A stretch of DNA of 64,000 nucleotides from Holophagales bacterium (GCA_016719485.1 JADJZB010000002.1:496001-560000); one strand, 5' to 3'. Shown: positions 16,630 to 25,495, counted from the first letter of the stretch. The notes: generated by a model not told the origin, from the sequence alone. Numbers and translations are program-made.

Positions 16630-17541
16630 ATGACCGGAACCAGGACGGGGAGAGACTCCCGGACGAGCCTCCGGAGCCGGCTTCGCCGCGTGATGGCAGT
16701 CGGCGGGCTCATCCTGCTGGGAACGACGGCGACCGGGTGCCAGAAAGTCGTCGATCAGTTCAAGGCGAAGCAGGTCATCCGGAAGGGGAACGCCTACTTC
16801 AAGCAGCAGCTGTACGAGGACGCCCTGAAGCTGTACCAGGAGGCGATGGCGCTCGATCCGGAAGAGATCCGGATCAAGAAGTTCGTCGCGATGGCCAACA
16901 TGGCCGTCTACAACCCGGGATCCGAGCACCCCAAGGACATCCAGGCCCTCGAGACGGCGATCAAGTACTTCAAGGAATACCTTGCCGCCAAGCCCGAGGA
17001 CGAGAACGCCGCCAAGTTCCTCGTGACGACGTACATGAACTCCCGCCGGTACGACGACGCCATCCAGTACTTCAAGGACTGGATCAAGGTGCACCCCGAG
17101 GACCGGCAGGCCGTTCAGACCATCGCCATGCTCTACGCCAAGAAGGGTGACTTCGACCAGTCGATGGAGTGGCAGGACAACCTCGCCAAGGTCGATCCGA
17201 CGAATGCCGAGGTCTTCTACACGATCGGCGTCACCTGCTGGGACAAGTCGTACAACACCCCGATGGACCAGATGGACGGCGAGGCCCGCAAGGCGCTGAT
17301 CGACCGCGGGATGGTGGCCCTCGAGAAGGCCAACTCCCTGCGGGAAGACTACTTCGAATCGATGCTCTACGTGAACCTCCTCTACCGGGAGTACGCCAAG
17401 CTCGAGAACGACCCGACGAAGAAGGAGGAGCTCCTCGCCAAAGCCACCGAGTGGCAGAAGAAGGCCCTCGCCGCTCGCGACCGTGTCAAGCAGAAAGAAC
17501 GCGAGGAAGCGGCAAGGAAGAACCCGCTCGAGGCGATCTGA
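16630..17541 (+). CDS. TPR-repeat lipoprotein of the TonB/Exb cluster
   Basis: 303 residues. An Arg-rich n-region, a hydrophobic stretch (VMAVGGLILLGTTATGC) and Cys at about residue 37 indicate a lipoprotein, although Ala at the -3 position of the lipobox is not ideal. At least four tetratricopeptide repeats follow (GNAYFKQQLYEDALKLYQEA, TYMNSRRYDDAIQYFKDWIK, AMLYAKKGDFDQSMEW). The C-terminus is a charged helix. ATG 16630 is favoured over ATG 16549 because AAGGAG precedes it. It is 26 bases upstream of tonB and likely a periplasmic scaffold for the energy-transducing complex made from the next four genes. Confidence 0.82.
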   Translation: MTGTRTGRDSRTSLRSRLRRVMAVGGLILLGTTATGCQKVVDQFKAKQVIRKGNAYFKQQLYEDALKLYQEAMALDPEEIRIKKFVAMANMAVYNPGSEHPKDIQALETAIKYFKEYLAAKPEDENAAKFLVTTYMNSRRYDDAIQYFKDWIKVHPEDRQAVQTIAMLYAKKGDFDQSMEWQDNLAKVDPTNAEVFYTIGVTCWDKSYNTPMDQMDGEARKALIDRGMVALEKANSLREDYFESMLYVNLLYREYAKLENDPTKKEELLAKATEWQKKALAARDRVKQKEREEAARKNPLEAI

Positions 17542-17567
17542 CGGGCCCGAGCGAGAGGACCGCTAAC

Positions 17568-18302
17568 ATGTTCGAAACTTCCCTCATCGAATCCAAGAAG
17601 CAGGCGGCGACCGGCAATCGCTGGCTTTCGGTCCCGATGTCGATCTTCCTGCACTTCGTCATTGGCGGGTCCATCCTGGCCGCGTCGATGTGGTTCATCG
17701 AGGAGATCCCGGAGCCGCCGATTCCGATCTCCTTCTACTCCGAGGCCGCTCCCCCGCCGCCTCCCCCGCCGCCTCCCCCGAAGGCCGCTCCCAAAGCCGC
17801 GCCCAAGGTCGAGCCGGTGAAACAATCGTCGAACATGGCCCCGATGATCGTCCCCGACGTCCTGCCGGTCGCTCCGACGGAGCCCGACAACTCGAGCGGC
17901 GCCGAGGGCGGCGTCGAGGGCGGTGTCGAGGGCGGTGTCGAGGGCGGTGTCATGGGCGGCGTCCTCGGTGGCGTCAAGGGTGGCGTCCTCGGCGGCGCAG
18001 CCCAGGTCGAAGAGCCTCTTCGGGTCGGCGGCGACGTCAAGGAGCCCGTCGAGATCTCCCGCGTGCAGCCGGTCTACCCCGAAGCCGCCCGGAAGGCCCG
18101 TCTTCAGGGCATCGTCATCCTCGAGGCGATCATCACGAAGGACGGGAACGTCGAGTCCGTCCGCGTTCTTCGGGGAATCAACCCGCTGCTCGACAACGCC
18201 GCGATGCGCGCGGTCCAGCAGTGGAAGTACAAGCCCGCGACCTTCAACAACCGGCCGGTTCCGGTCTACCTGACCGTGACCGTGACCTTCAGACTACAGT
18301 AA
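17568..18302 (+). CDS. tonB: TonB-family energy transducer with GGV repeats
   Basis: 244 residues. A cytoplasmic N-terminus and one transmembrane helix (about residues 20-44, SIFLHFVIGGSILAASMWFI) are followed by a Pro-rich segment (PPPPPPPPPKAAPKAAPK) and then a Gly-Val repeat block of about eight units of the form GGVx with x = E, E, E, E, M, L, K, L (bases about 17905-17996). The C-terminal TonB domain covers about residues 160-244 (VEISRVQPVYPEAARKARLQ; ending YLTVTVTFRLQ). TonB couples the ExbB-ExbD proton motor to outer-membrane receptors. No TonB-dependent receptor gene is in the window. Confidence 0.92.
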   Translation: MFETSLIESKKQAATGNRWLSVPMSIFLHFVIGGSILAASMWFIEEIPEPPIPISFYSEAAPPPPPPPPPPKAAPKAAPKVEPVKQSSNMAPMIVPDVLPVAPTEPDNSSGAEGGVEGGVEGGVEGGVMGGVLGGVKGGVLGGAAQVEEPLRVGGDVKEPVEISRVQPVYPEAARKARLQGIVILEAIITKDGNVESVRVLRGINPLLDNAAMRAVQQWKYKPATFNNRPVPVYLTVTVTFRLQ

Positions 18303-18359
18303 CCAATCGCGAACGCGATCCCTAGCGACGCTGTAATTCAACAAGGAGGATCTCGCACC

Positions 18360-19040
18360 ATGGAAATGGATTTTGCACACATCTGGGCCCAGATGTCCAT
18401 CGCCGTCAAGGCCATCATGATGATTCTCGTGTTCATGTCGGTCTACTCGCTCGGAGTTTCACTCGAGCGCTGGTGGGCCTTCAGGGTCGCGAAGAAGCAG
18501 TCGGTGAAGTTCGCCATCGAGATCGGCCCTCTCCTCAAGCAGGAGAAGCTGAAAGAGGCGATCGACCTCGCCAAGAAGTACAAGGGCAGCCACATTGCCA
18601 AGGTGGTCTCGCCCGGTCTCCTCGAGTTCGCCTACGAAGCGCACGGCGGCAGCGTTGCCGGCCACGACGTCGTTGCGGCGGCCGAGCGCGCCATCGCCCG
18701 GGCTGCGATGATGACCGGTGCGGACATGCGGCGCGGCCTGGGCGGGCTCGCCACGATCGCCACGACCTCCGTGTTCGTCGGCCTTCTCGCCACGGTCATC
18801 GGGATCATCCGAGCCTTCCAGGGTATGGCGACCTCCGGCACGGGCGGCCTCGGCGCGGTGTCCGCGGGTATCGCCGAAGCTCTCATCGGAACGGCGCTCG
18901 GCCTCTTCGTCGCCATCCCGGCCGTCTGGCTCTACAACTACTTCCTCAACAAGATCGAGCGTTTCAACATCGAGATGTCCAACTCCTCCTCGGAGCTCGT
19001 CGACTACTTCATCAAGAGGATGGGCTCCCGGGCGGCCTGA
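18360..19040 (+). CDS. exbB: ExbB/TolQ/MotA-type proton channel protein
   Basis: 226 residues with three membrane helices: AIMMILVFMSVYSLGVSLERWW near the N-terminus, then LATIATTSVFVGLLATVIGIIRAF and a final AEALIGTALGLFVAIPAVWLYNYFL. The last two with GLLATVIGI and the Ala/Gly-rich EALIGTALGLFVAIPAV are the signature of ExbB/TolQ pore helices. AAGGAGG lies ten bases before the ATG. It forms the stator-like pentamer around ExbD in the inner membrane and sits directly between tonB and two exbD genes. Confidence 0.93.
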   Translation: MEMDFAHIWAQMSIAVKAIMMILVFMSVYSLGVSLERWWAFRVAKKQSVKFAIEIGPLLKQEKLKEAIDLAKKYKGSHIAKVVSPGLLEFAYEAHGGSVAGHDVVAAAERAIARAAMMTGADMRRGLGGLATIATTSVFVGLLATVIGIIRAFQGMATSGTGGLGAVSAGIAEALIGTALGLFVAIPAVWLYNYFLNKIERFNIEMSNSSSELVDYFIKRMGSRAA

Positions 19041-19100
19041 GGAAGGTTGGCCGGGCTCGCTCCCGGCGGCCTTCCTCGGAACTGAACGGAGGACACAACG

Positions 19101-19520
19101 ATGGCAATGCAAAACTTCGGAAACCGGCACGAGACGAAGAGTGAGATCAACGTCACTCCGCTCGTCGACGTCATGCTGGTCCTCCTGATCATCTTCATGG
19201 TCATCACGCCCATGCTGCAGAAGGGGAAACCCGTGCTGCTGCCGATGACCGAGCGCCCCGACAAGAAGCCCGAGACGGACAAAGAGCTCCTCATCAGCGT
19301 TCAGGCCGACAAGATGATCTTCATCGACGCCAAGTGGTACCCCGAGCCGGAATTCGCTGCGAAGATGCGGGAATACGGTGAGCGCTCGGCCAGCAAGGAC
19401 GTGCTCATCAAGGCCGACAAGCAGCTCACCTACGGGGACGTCAAGAAAGTCATGAAGATGATCAAGGACGGGGGCTTCGAGAAGATCGCCCTGATCACCG
19501 AGCGGAAGACGGAAGAGTAG
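19101..19520 (+). CDS. exbD: ExbD/TolR biopolymer transport protein (first copy)
   Basis: 139 residues. A short cytoplasmic N-terminus (HETKSEINVTPLVDVMLVLL) leads into the single transmembrane helix, whose Asp in PLVDVMLVLLIIF is the proton-carrying residue of the ExbD family. A periplasmic domain follows with KADKQLTYGDVKKVMKMIKDGG, the conserved swapped-strand/helix segment. GGAGG lies eight bases before ATG. A second exbD copy follows after 11 bases; two different ExbD subunits are common in Deltaproteobacteria-like and Acidobacteriota clusters. Confidence 0.93.
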   Translation: MAMQNFGNRHETKSEINVTPLVDVMLVLLIIFMVITPMLQKGKPVLLPMTERPDKKPETDKELLISVQADKMIFIDAKWYPEPEFAAKMREYGERSASKDVLIKADKQLTYGDVKKVMKMIKDGGFEKIALITERKTEE

Positions 19521-19531
19521 GAGGGTACGCC

Positions 19532-19975
19532 ATGGGAATGGATGTCGGACCAAGCCAGGGCGGCCCGAAATCGGAGATCAACGTCACGCCCCTGGTCGAC
19601 GTCATGCTGGTCCTGCTGATCATCTTCATGATCCTGCAGCCGATGCTCCAGATGGGATACGAAGTCAACGTGCCGCCCAACGCGCCGGCGGGTCTCCCGC
19701 CGCCGCCGTCCGGCGACCAGATCATCGTCTCGCTGACGACGAGCAACGAGATCTACCTCAACAAGGAGCGGGTCGACCGCTCCAACCTGCCGATCCGGCT
19801 CCAGGAAGTTCTCCGCAACCGCGGCAACAGGCCGGTCTTCTTCTCCTGTGAGGACGCCGTGAAGTACGACAAGGCCATGGAGATCATGGACGTCGTCCGG
19901 AACAACGGTGCCAAGAACATCGGAATCGTCATGGACTGGGTCAACCCCCTGGAAGCGGCCGCGCCGACTTCCTGA
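19532..19975 (+). CDS. exbD: ExbD/TolR biopolymer transport protein (second copy)
   Basis: 147 residues, clearly paralogous to the preceding gene (GPKSEINVTPLVDVMLVLLI with the same essential Asp) but with a distinct periplasmic domain (PPNAPAGLPPPPSGDQIIVS; ERVDRSNLPIRLQEVLRNRG). The identical transmembrane core suggests both can sit in the ExbB pore, perhaps as a heterodimer. GGAGG precedes the start. It is the last gene of the cluster and is followed by an intrinsic terminator. Confidence 0.93.
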   Translation: MGMDVGPSQGGPKSEINVTPLVDVMLVLLIIFMILQPMLQMGYEVNVPPNAPAGLPPPPSGDQIIVSLTTSNEIYLNKERVDRSNLPIRLQEVLRNRGNRPVFFSCEDAVKYDKAMEIMDVVRNNGAKNIGIVMDWVNPLEAAAPTS

Positions 19976-20029
19976 GACGGACCGGCTTCCCGCGCGGGCG
20001 GATCGGCCGTCCCGAGCCTATGTACCGTG

Positions 20030-20064
20030 CGTCCCCGGCCTCCCGCCGGGGACGTTTCCTTTAG
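20030..20064 (+). terminator. Rho-independent terminator of the tonB-exb cluster
   Basis: Ten-base stem CGTCCCCGGC (20030-20039) with GCCGGGGACG (20045-20054), five-base loop, then TTTCCTTTA. It lies 55 bases after the second exbD stop. Confidence 0.85.
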
Positions 20065-20152
20065 GCGACGCCGTGCGAACGGCGACGGGCGGCCACGGCC
20101 TCCCCGCCACTCACCGCCCTCCCCTGCCGCTCCCCGGGAATCGAGCCTGGAC

Positions 20153-20186
20153 GGGAAAAGGGCCCCGGTGGTGCGCACCGGGGCCC
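20153..20186 (-). terminator. Rho-independent terminator of hppA
   Basis: On the minus strand GGGCCCCGGTG pairs with CACCGGGGCCC (11 bp; 20176-20186 with 20160-20170) around a five-base loop and is followed by TTTTCCC. It lies 38 bases past the hppA stop and faces the exb terminator. Confidence 0.88.
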
Positions 20187-20224
20187 TCGGGGATCGCCTG
20201 GCGGCGCCGCAGGGGCGCGCCCGC

Positions 20225-22444
20225 TCAGATGAGGGTCGCGATGACGAGCGCGATCACCGACATCAGCTTGAGCAGGATGTTCAGGGACGGGCCGGACGTG
20301 TCCTTGAACGGGTCGCCTACGGTGTCGCCGACGACGGCCGCCTTGTGCGGGTCGGAGCCCTTGTAGTACTTCCGCCCGTCGACCTCGACGCCTTCCTCGA
20401 ACATCTTCTTGGCGTTGTCCCAGGCGCCGCCCGAGTTCGACTGGAAGATCGCGAGGAGGACGCCGGTCGCCGTCACTCCCGCGAGAAGGCCCCCGAGCAT
20501 CTCGGCTCCTGACCCCAGGCCGAGAAGCCTGGGGCCGAACCCGATGGCGACGGGCACGATGACCGCGAGGAGGCCGGGAGCGACCATCTCCCGGATCGCC
20601 GCAGTCGTCGAGATCTCGACGCACTTGCCGTACTCGGCCTTGCCGAGCGCATCCTCGAAGATCTTCTGGTCCTCGACGGGCCAGTCCTTGAAGTCCTTCC
20701 CGGAGTGGGCGTCCATCGCGAAGATCGCCGCCTTGAGCGCCGGGATCTCCGAGAACTGGCGGCGGACCTCCTGGATCATCGCCATCGCAGCCCGGCCGAC
20801 GGCCGCCATCGCCATCGACGAGAACAGGAACGGCATCATGGCCCCGATGAAGAGGCCCGCCATGACCTCCGCCTTGGAGACGTCGATCGTCTTCAGGTGG
20901 GCGGCCGTCATGAACGCGCCGAAGAGGGCGAGCGCCGTCAGCGCCGCGGAGGCGATCGCGAAGCCCTTCCCGATGGCGGCGGTGGTGTTGCCGACGGCGT
21001 CGAGCTTGTCGGTCCGGCGGCGCACGTCCTTCGGCAGCTCGGCCATCTCCGCGATGCCGCCCGCGTTGTCGGAGATCGGACCGTAGGCGTCGACGGCGAG
21101 CTGGATGCCCGTGTTCGAGAGCATGCCGACGGCGGCGATCGCGATGCCGTAGAGCCCGCCGAAGTGGAACGCGCCGATGATCGAGGCAGCCAGGATCAGG
21201 ATCGGCCAGGCCGTCGAGCGCATGCCGACGCCGAGCCCCGCGATGATGTTCGTGGCGGCACCGGTCACCGACTGCCGGACGATGGACATCACCGGCGCGG
21301 TGCCCGTCCCGGTGTAGTGCTCGGTGAGCATACCGATCGCGAGGCCGGCGAAGAGGCCGATGACCGTCGAGAAGAAGATCCCGAGTGAGGTGACGGTCCT
21401 CTCGGTCCCGTAGAGAAGGTCCTGGTAGACGAAGCTCGAGGGGAGCATTCCCCGGATGATGAAGAACGAGAGGACGACCATCACGATCGACGATCCGAAC
21501 TCGCCGGTATTGAGCGCCCGCTGGGGCGACCCGCCCTCCTTGACCCGGACGAAGAAGGTCCCGCCGATCGAGGTCAGCACCCCGACGCCCGCCAGCGCGA
21601 GCGGGAGCAGGACCGCCGAGAGGCCGTCGAACCCGTCGGCCGTGAAGGCTTCCCCCGAGGGGAGCCGCGCGGCCATGAACGCGGCTCCCAGGACCATCGA
21701 GCCGACGATGGAGCCGACGTACGACTCGAAGAGGTCGGCGCCCATGCCGGCGACGTCGCCGACGTTGTCACCGACGTTGTCGGCGATCGTGGCGGGATTC
21801 AGCGGGTGATCCTCCGGGATACCGGCCTCGACCTTGCCGACGAGGTCGGCACCGACGTCGGCCGCCTTCGTGTAGATGCCCCCGCCGACCCGGGCGAAGA
21901 GGGCGATCGAGCTGGCGCCGAAGGAGAAGCCGGTGATGACCGTGATCGTCCGGTTCACGTCTCCGTCGAAGAACCTCGAAAAGAGCAGGAAGCAGGTCCC
22001 GAGGCCGAGGACGCCGAGACCGACGACGCCCATCCCCATCACCGAGCCGCCCGCGAAGGCGATCTCGAGCGCCGGGCCGAGCCCTCGCCGGGCCGCCTGG
22101 GTCGTCCGGACGTTCGCCTTCGTCGCGACTTTCATCCCGATGAGCCCCGCGAGGGCCGAGCAGAGGGCCCCCGCGATGAACGCGACCGCGACGAGGGGGT
22201 GCGACTCCTTCTGCAGGGCGCCGGAGATCCCGAGGAGGATCGCCACGACGACGACGAAGACCGCGAGGACCCGATACTCGGCTCGCAGGAACGCCATGGC
22301 GCCCTGCTGGATGGCCGCGGCGATCTTCACCATCCGCTCGTTGCCGGGGTCCTGCCGCGAAACCCAGGACGACTTCAGCCACGTGTACAGGAGACCGGCG
22401 AGTCCGAGCACCGGGATGATGTAGAGCAGCGTCTCTGCGTTCAT
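20225..22444 (-). CDS. hppA: Membrane-bound ion-translocating pyrophosphatase
   Basis: 739 residues with about 16 hydrophobic helices. Pyrophosphate/metal-binding motifs are intact: DNVGDNVGDVAGMGADLFES in the middle and the C-terminal GDTVGDPFKDTSGPSLNIL. HppA couples PPi hydrolysis to H+ or Na+ export across the cytoplasmic membrane. The segment GNTTAAIGKG (from residue 485) has Ala at the position that is Lys in K+-independent enzymes, so this one should need K+. Whether it pumps Na+ or H+ I cannot settle. ATG 22444; a strong terminator follows the stop, so it is probably a single-gene unit. Confidence 0.96.
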   Translation of the reverse strand: MNAETLLYIIPVLGLAGLLYTWLKSSWVSRQDPGNERMVKIAAAIQQGAMAFLRAEYRVLAVFVVVVAILLGISGALQKESHPLVAVAFIAGALCSALAGLIGMKVATKANVRTTQAARRGLGPALEIAFAGGSVMGMGVVGLGVLGLGTCFLLFSRFFDGDVNRTITVITGFSFGASSIALFARVGGGIYTKAADVGADLVGKVEAGIPEDHPLNPATIADNVGDNVGDVAGMGADLFESYVGSIVGSMVLGAAFMAARLPSGEAFTADGFDGLSAVLLPLALAGVGVLTSIGGTFFVRVKEGGSPQRALNTGEFGSSIVMVVLSFFIIRGMLPSSFVYQDLLYGTERTVTSLGIFFSTVIGLFAGLAIGMLTEHYTGTGTAPVMSIVRQSVTGAATNIIAGLGVGMRSTAWPILILAASIIGAFHFGGLYGIAIAAVGMLSNTGIQLAVDAYGPISDNAGGIAEMAELPKDVRRRTDKLDAVGNTTAAIGKGFAIASAALTALALFGAFMTAAHLKTIDVSKAEVMAGLFIGAMMPFLFSSMAMAAVGRAAMAMIQEVRRQFSEIPALKAAIFAMDAHSGKDFKDWPVEDQKIFEDALGKAEYGKCVEISTTAAIREMVAPGLLAVIVPVAIGFGPRLLGLGSGAEMLGGLLAGVTATGVLLAIFQSNSGGAWDNAKKMFEEGVEVDGRKYYKGSDPHKAAVVGDTVGDPFKDTSGPSLNILLKLMSVIALVIATLI

Positions 22445-22604
22445 GCGCCTCCGCTCCGAAATGGGGTCTTCGGGAGCCGGAAGGCTCCGAGCCGGCGGAT
22501 GGTCTCACGCTCGGACCGCGGGGCCAAGGTACCCCCGGCCGGCACTCCCGGCCCGCCGACGCCGAATCCGACGGCCCGTCCACCCCTCGTCGGGGCATCA
22601 CCCG

Positions 22605-23729
22605 TCAGAGCAGGAGCGAGAAGACCTCGTTCGAGAGGAGGACTCCGGTGCGGGTCAGGCGGACCCGGCCCGGCTCCCGCACGAGAAGGCCCGCCTCGAA
22701 GGCGTCGTCGATGCGGGCCCGATCGGAGGCCGGGAGGGTCGCGACGGCCGCGTCCCACTCCGGCTCGTCGACGCCAGTGGCCCTCCGGAGGCCGAGGAGG
22801 ACCCCTTCCCGGCGGGCTGCGTCGGCAGGAAGCTCCTCTTCCGACACGAAGGCGGTGCCGTTCTCCTCTACGGCCCGAAGATAGGCAGGGATCGATCCGC
22901 TGTTCGTCCGCCGGGCCCTTCCGTCGAAGGAGGCGGCGGAGGCCCCCAGGGCGATGACGGGCTCGCGATTCCAGTACTTCAGGTTGTGGCGGCTTTCGTC
23001 GCCCTCCCTCGCCCAGTTGGACGTCTCGTAACGCGCCAGCCCCGCGGCCGCGCAGACGTCGTCGACCTCCTCCCACCGGGCGGCCATCTCGTCGTCGCCG
23101 GCGAAGAGCGCGGGCATCGCCTCTCTCATCGCGACGAGGCGGGGAGCCTTTTCGATCTCGAGGAGGTAGACCGAGACGTGACCGACTCCCGCCTCGAGGA
23201 TCGTCCCGAGGCTCTGGCGGAGGCTTTCCTTCGACTGCCCGGGGATACCGATCATCAGGTCGGCCGAGACCCTCAGGCCTCGCGAGACGGCCCGGCGTAG
23301 GGCCCCGAGCGCCCCGGCGGCGTCGTGGCGCCGCTCCAGCGGCGCGAGCTCGCCGTCGCTGAGCGACTGGATACCGATCGAGAGCCGGTTCACACCGAGG
23401 TCGACGAGGGCCGAGAGGCGCCGGTCGTCGAGGTCGTCGGGGTTCGCCTCGGCCGATATCTCGGCGTCCGCTGCGACCCCGAGCACTTCCCGCAGCGTGG
23501 AGAGGACCCGGGCCAGGCTCGAGGGCTCGACGAACGACGGCGTCCCTCCTCCGAAGTAGACCGTGTCCAGCGGCCCCTCGACCTCCCCTGCACGCGCTCG
23601 CGCCTCGCGGGTGATCGCGTCGAAGTACGCGCTCTCCGTCTCCCTGCCTGTGACGGCGACGAACGAGCAGTACGTGCAGCGGTGCGCGCAGTAGGGAACG
23701 TGGACGTACGCGCCGGGTCGGCCCGTCAC
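22605..23729 (-). CDS. hemW: Heme chaperone HemW (radical SAM)
   Basis: 374 residues. Radical SAM cluster motif CAHRCTYCSF (CxxxCxxC) near residue 14, DTVYFGGGTPSF, and IGIQSLSDGELAPLERRHDA, all typical of the HemN/HemW family. The HemN-specific extended N-terminus is lacking, so it is HemW, a heme-transfer protein, rather than coproporphyrinogen dehydrogenase. The start is GTG 23729, overlapping the ribE stop (GTGA); sequence upstream in this frame is not family-like. It is the last gene of a minus-strand run with riboflavin genes, which share no obvious function with it. Confidence 0.92.
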   Translation of the reverse strand: MTGRPGAYVHVPYCAHRCTYCSFVAVTGRETESAYFDAITREARARAGEVEGPLDTVYFGGGTPSFVEPSSLARVLSTLREVLGVAADAEISAEANPDDLDDRRLSALVDLGVNRLSIGIQSLSDGELAPLERRHDAAGALGALRRAVSRGLRVSADLMIGIPGQSKESLRQSLGTILEAGVGHVSVYLLEIEKAPRLVAMREAMPALFAGDDEMAARWEEVDDVCAAAGLARYETSNWAREGDESRHNLKYWNREPVIALGASAASFDGRARRTNSGSIPAYLRAVEENGTAFVSEEELPADAARREGVLLGLRRATGVDEPEWDAAVATLPASDRARIDDAFEAGLLVREPGRVRLTRTGVLLSNEVFSLLL

Positions 23730-24364
23730 GAGCCGAGGAGCGCGCGAAGCCGGTCGTCGCGGGACGGGGCGCCTGCGGCTCCGAGGAGGCGCTCCACGTA
23801 CTTCGCCAGGATGTCGACCTCGACGTTTACGAGGTCTCCCGGCCGGCGCCCGGAGAGGGTCGTGGCGCGGAACGTCTCGGGGATGACGGCCACGCGAACC
23901 TCCTCGGCGTCGAGCGCGGCGACCGTGAGGGAGATTCCGTCGAGGGCGATCGACCCCTTCTCCACGACGTACCGCGACCACGCCTCGCCGATCCGGATGC
24001 CGAGGGTCCAGAAGCCGCCGGTTCTCTCGAGGCGGGTCACGGGGGCCGTGGCGTCGACGTGCCCCTGGACCACGTGCCCGCCCATCCGGGCTCCCACGGC
24101 CAGCGCACGCTCGAGGTTCACCGGATCGCCCGGCCGAAGGGCCCCGAGCGTCGAGCGTTCGAGGCTCTCGGCGGAGACGTCGAACCGCAGGACACCCTCG
24201 CCTCCGCCGGGGACCAGCGTGAGGCAGACGCCGGAGACGCAGAGGCTCTCACCGCGAGCGACGTCGCCCCAGGCGTCCGGAGCGTCCAGGTCCAGGAGCG
24301 CGCCTCCGGCTTGCCGCCTGAGGGTCCGCACCGCGGTGCACGACTCGACGAGCCCCGTGAACAC
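23726..24364 (-). CDS. ribE: Riboflavin synthase alpha subunit
   Basis: 212 residues. Two lumazine-binding repeats are visible: MFTGLVESCTAVRTL with LCVSGVCLTLV in the first, and GGHVVQGHVDATAPV with IALDGISLTVAAL in the second. The enzyme dismutates two molecules of 6,7-dimethyl-8-ribityllumazine into riboflavin. The GTG start gives the invariant MFTGLVE N-terminus. It follows ribD by nine bases. The lumazine synthase and ribBA genes that commonly accompany it are absent from the window. Confidence 0.95.
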   Translation of the reverse strand: MFTGLVESCTAVRTLRRQAGGALLDLDAPDAWGDVARGESLCVSGVCLTLVPGGGEGVLRFDVSAESLERSTLGALRPGDPVNLERALAVGARMGGHVVQGHVDATAPVTRLERTGGFWTLGIRIGEAWSRYVVEKGSIALDGISLTVAALDAEEVRVAVIPETFRATTLSGRRPGDLVNVEVDILAKYVERLLGAAGAPSRDDRLRALLGS

Positions 24365-24373
24365 GTCGCGATC

Positions 24374-25495
24374 CTACGCCTCACCCGGCCACGAGAGCCG
24401 GCCTGTGACGCGGAAACCGTCCCCGAGAGGTGCCAGCTCGAGGCCCGCGAGGCGAGGCGCCTCGGCCAGGGTTGCGTAGCCGGAGCCGGAAAAGGCGGTT
24501 GGCGCGCCTCGCCCGCCGAGGAGGAGCGGGGCGTGGTAGGCCGTCACCCTGTCCGCGAGACGGGCCTCGACGAAGCCCCACGCCGTCTCGCCGCCCCCTT
24601 CCACGAGGAGTGACCGGACCTCGTGCGCGGCCAGCACGGCCAGGAGCGCAGCAAGGTCGACCCGGCCGGCTCCGCCGGACGGGAGCGACAGGACCCGAAC
24701 GCCGCGCTCCCGGAACGGGTCGAGCCGCGGGCCGTCCGCATCCACGGCGGTCGCGAGCCACGCCTCGCCCGGGGCCTCCGGCGAGAAGACCCGTGCCTGT
24801 GCACCGACCCGCAGGCGCCCGTCCACGACGACGCGGCGATGCGGGACGATGGAGCGGTTCAAGCCGTCACGGCGTGTCAGGAGAGGGTCGTCCGCCAGGA
24901 CGGTCCCGGCTCCGACGAGGATCGCGTCGCACTCCTCCCGAAGGCGCATCCCGTCTGCCCGGGCCTCGTCTCCGGTGATCCAGCGGCTCTCCCCCGTCGC
25001 GGTTGCGATCCTCCCGTCGAGGGACGCGGCCCACTTCAGGTGGACGAACGGACGCCCGGTCCGGACCGAAACGAGGAAAGGCTCGTTCAGCCTCTCGGCC
25101 CGCGCGGCGAAGAAGCCGGCTTCCGAGTCGACCCCGGCGGAACGGAGCCATTCGCGGCCCTTCCCCGCCGTCCGCGGGTCGGGGTCGAGCGTGGAGAAGA
25201 CGACCCGCGCGACTCCGGCATCCACGAGTGCGCCCGCGCAGGGCGGGGTTCTCCCCTCGTGCGCGCACGGCTCCAGGTTCAGGACGACGGTGGCACCACG
25301 GGCCCGGCTTCCGGCCTGGGCGAGGGCGACGACCTCGGCATGAGGGCCTCCTGCCCGGTCGTGCCAGCCCTCTCCGACGATCTCGCCCCCCGACGACACG
25401 ACCACGGCTCCGACGCGCGGGTTCGGCGAGGTGGAATACCGTCCCCTCTCGGCGAGCTCGAAGACCCGCTCGAAGGCTGCGGCCAGTTCAGTCAT
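24374..25495 (-). CDS. ribD: Bifunctional riboflavin deaminase/reductase RibD
   Basis: 373 residues. The N-terminal deaminase domain has zinc ligands in GGPHAEVVAL and LEPCAHEGRTPPCAGAL. The C-terminal reductase domain (from about residue 150, RPFVHLKWAASLDGRIA) has the DILVGAGTVLADDP-like segment and SLLVEGGGETAWGF. Together they perform the second and third steps of riboflavin synthesis. ATG 25495 is the family-typical start and overlaps the ftsY stop (25488) by eight bases. No FMN riboswitch is seen upstream, as expected for an internal gene. Confidence 0.95.
   Translation of the reverse strand: MTELAAAFERVFELAERGRYSTSPNPRVGAVVVSSGGEIVGEGWHDRAGGPHAEVVALAQAGSRARGATVVLNLEPCAHEGRTPPCAGALVDAGVARVVFSTLDPDPRTAGKGREWLRSAGVDSEAGFFAARAERLNEPFLVSVRTGRPFVHLKWAASLDGRIATATGESRWITGDEARADGMRLREECDAILVGAGTVLADDPLLTRRDGLNRSIVPHRRVVVDGRLRVGAQARVFSPEAPGEAWLATAVDADGPRLDPFRERGVRVLSLPSGGAGRVDLAALLAVLAAHEVRSLLVEGGGETAWGFVEARLADRVTAYHAPLLLGGRGAPTAFSGSGYATLAEAPRLAGLELAPLGDGFRVTGRLSWPGEA

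Noticed and set aside
17750..18000. The poly-Pro and GGV stretch of tonB as a frameshift or assembly artefact.
   Set aside because: The frame is continuous, the transmembrane helix before it and the TonB domain after it are intact, and Gly-Val-rich linkers are plausible for this family.
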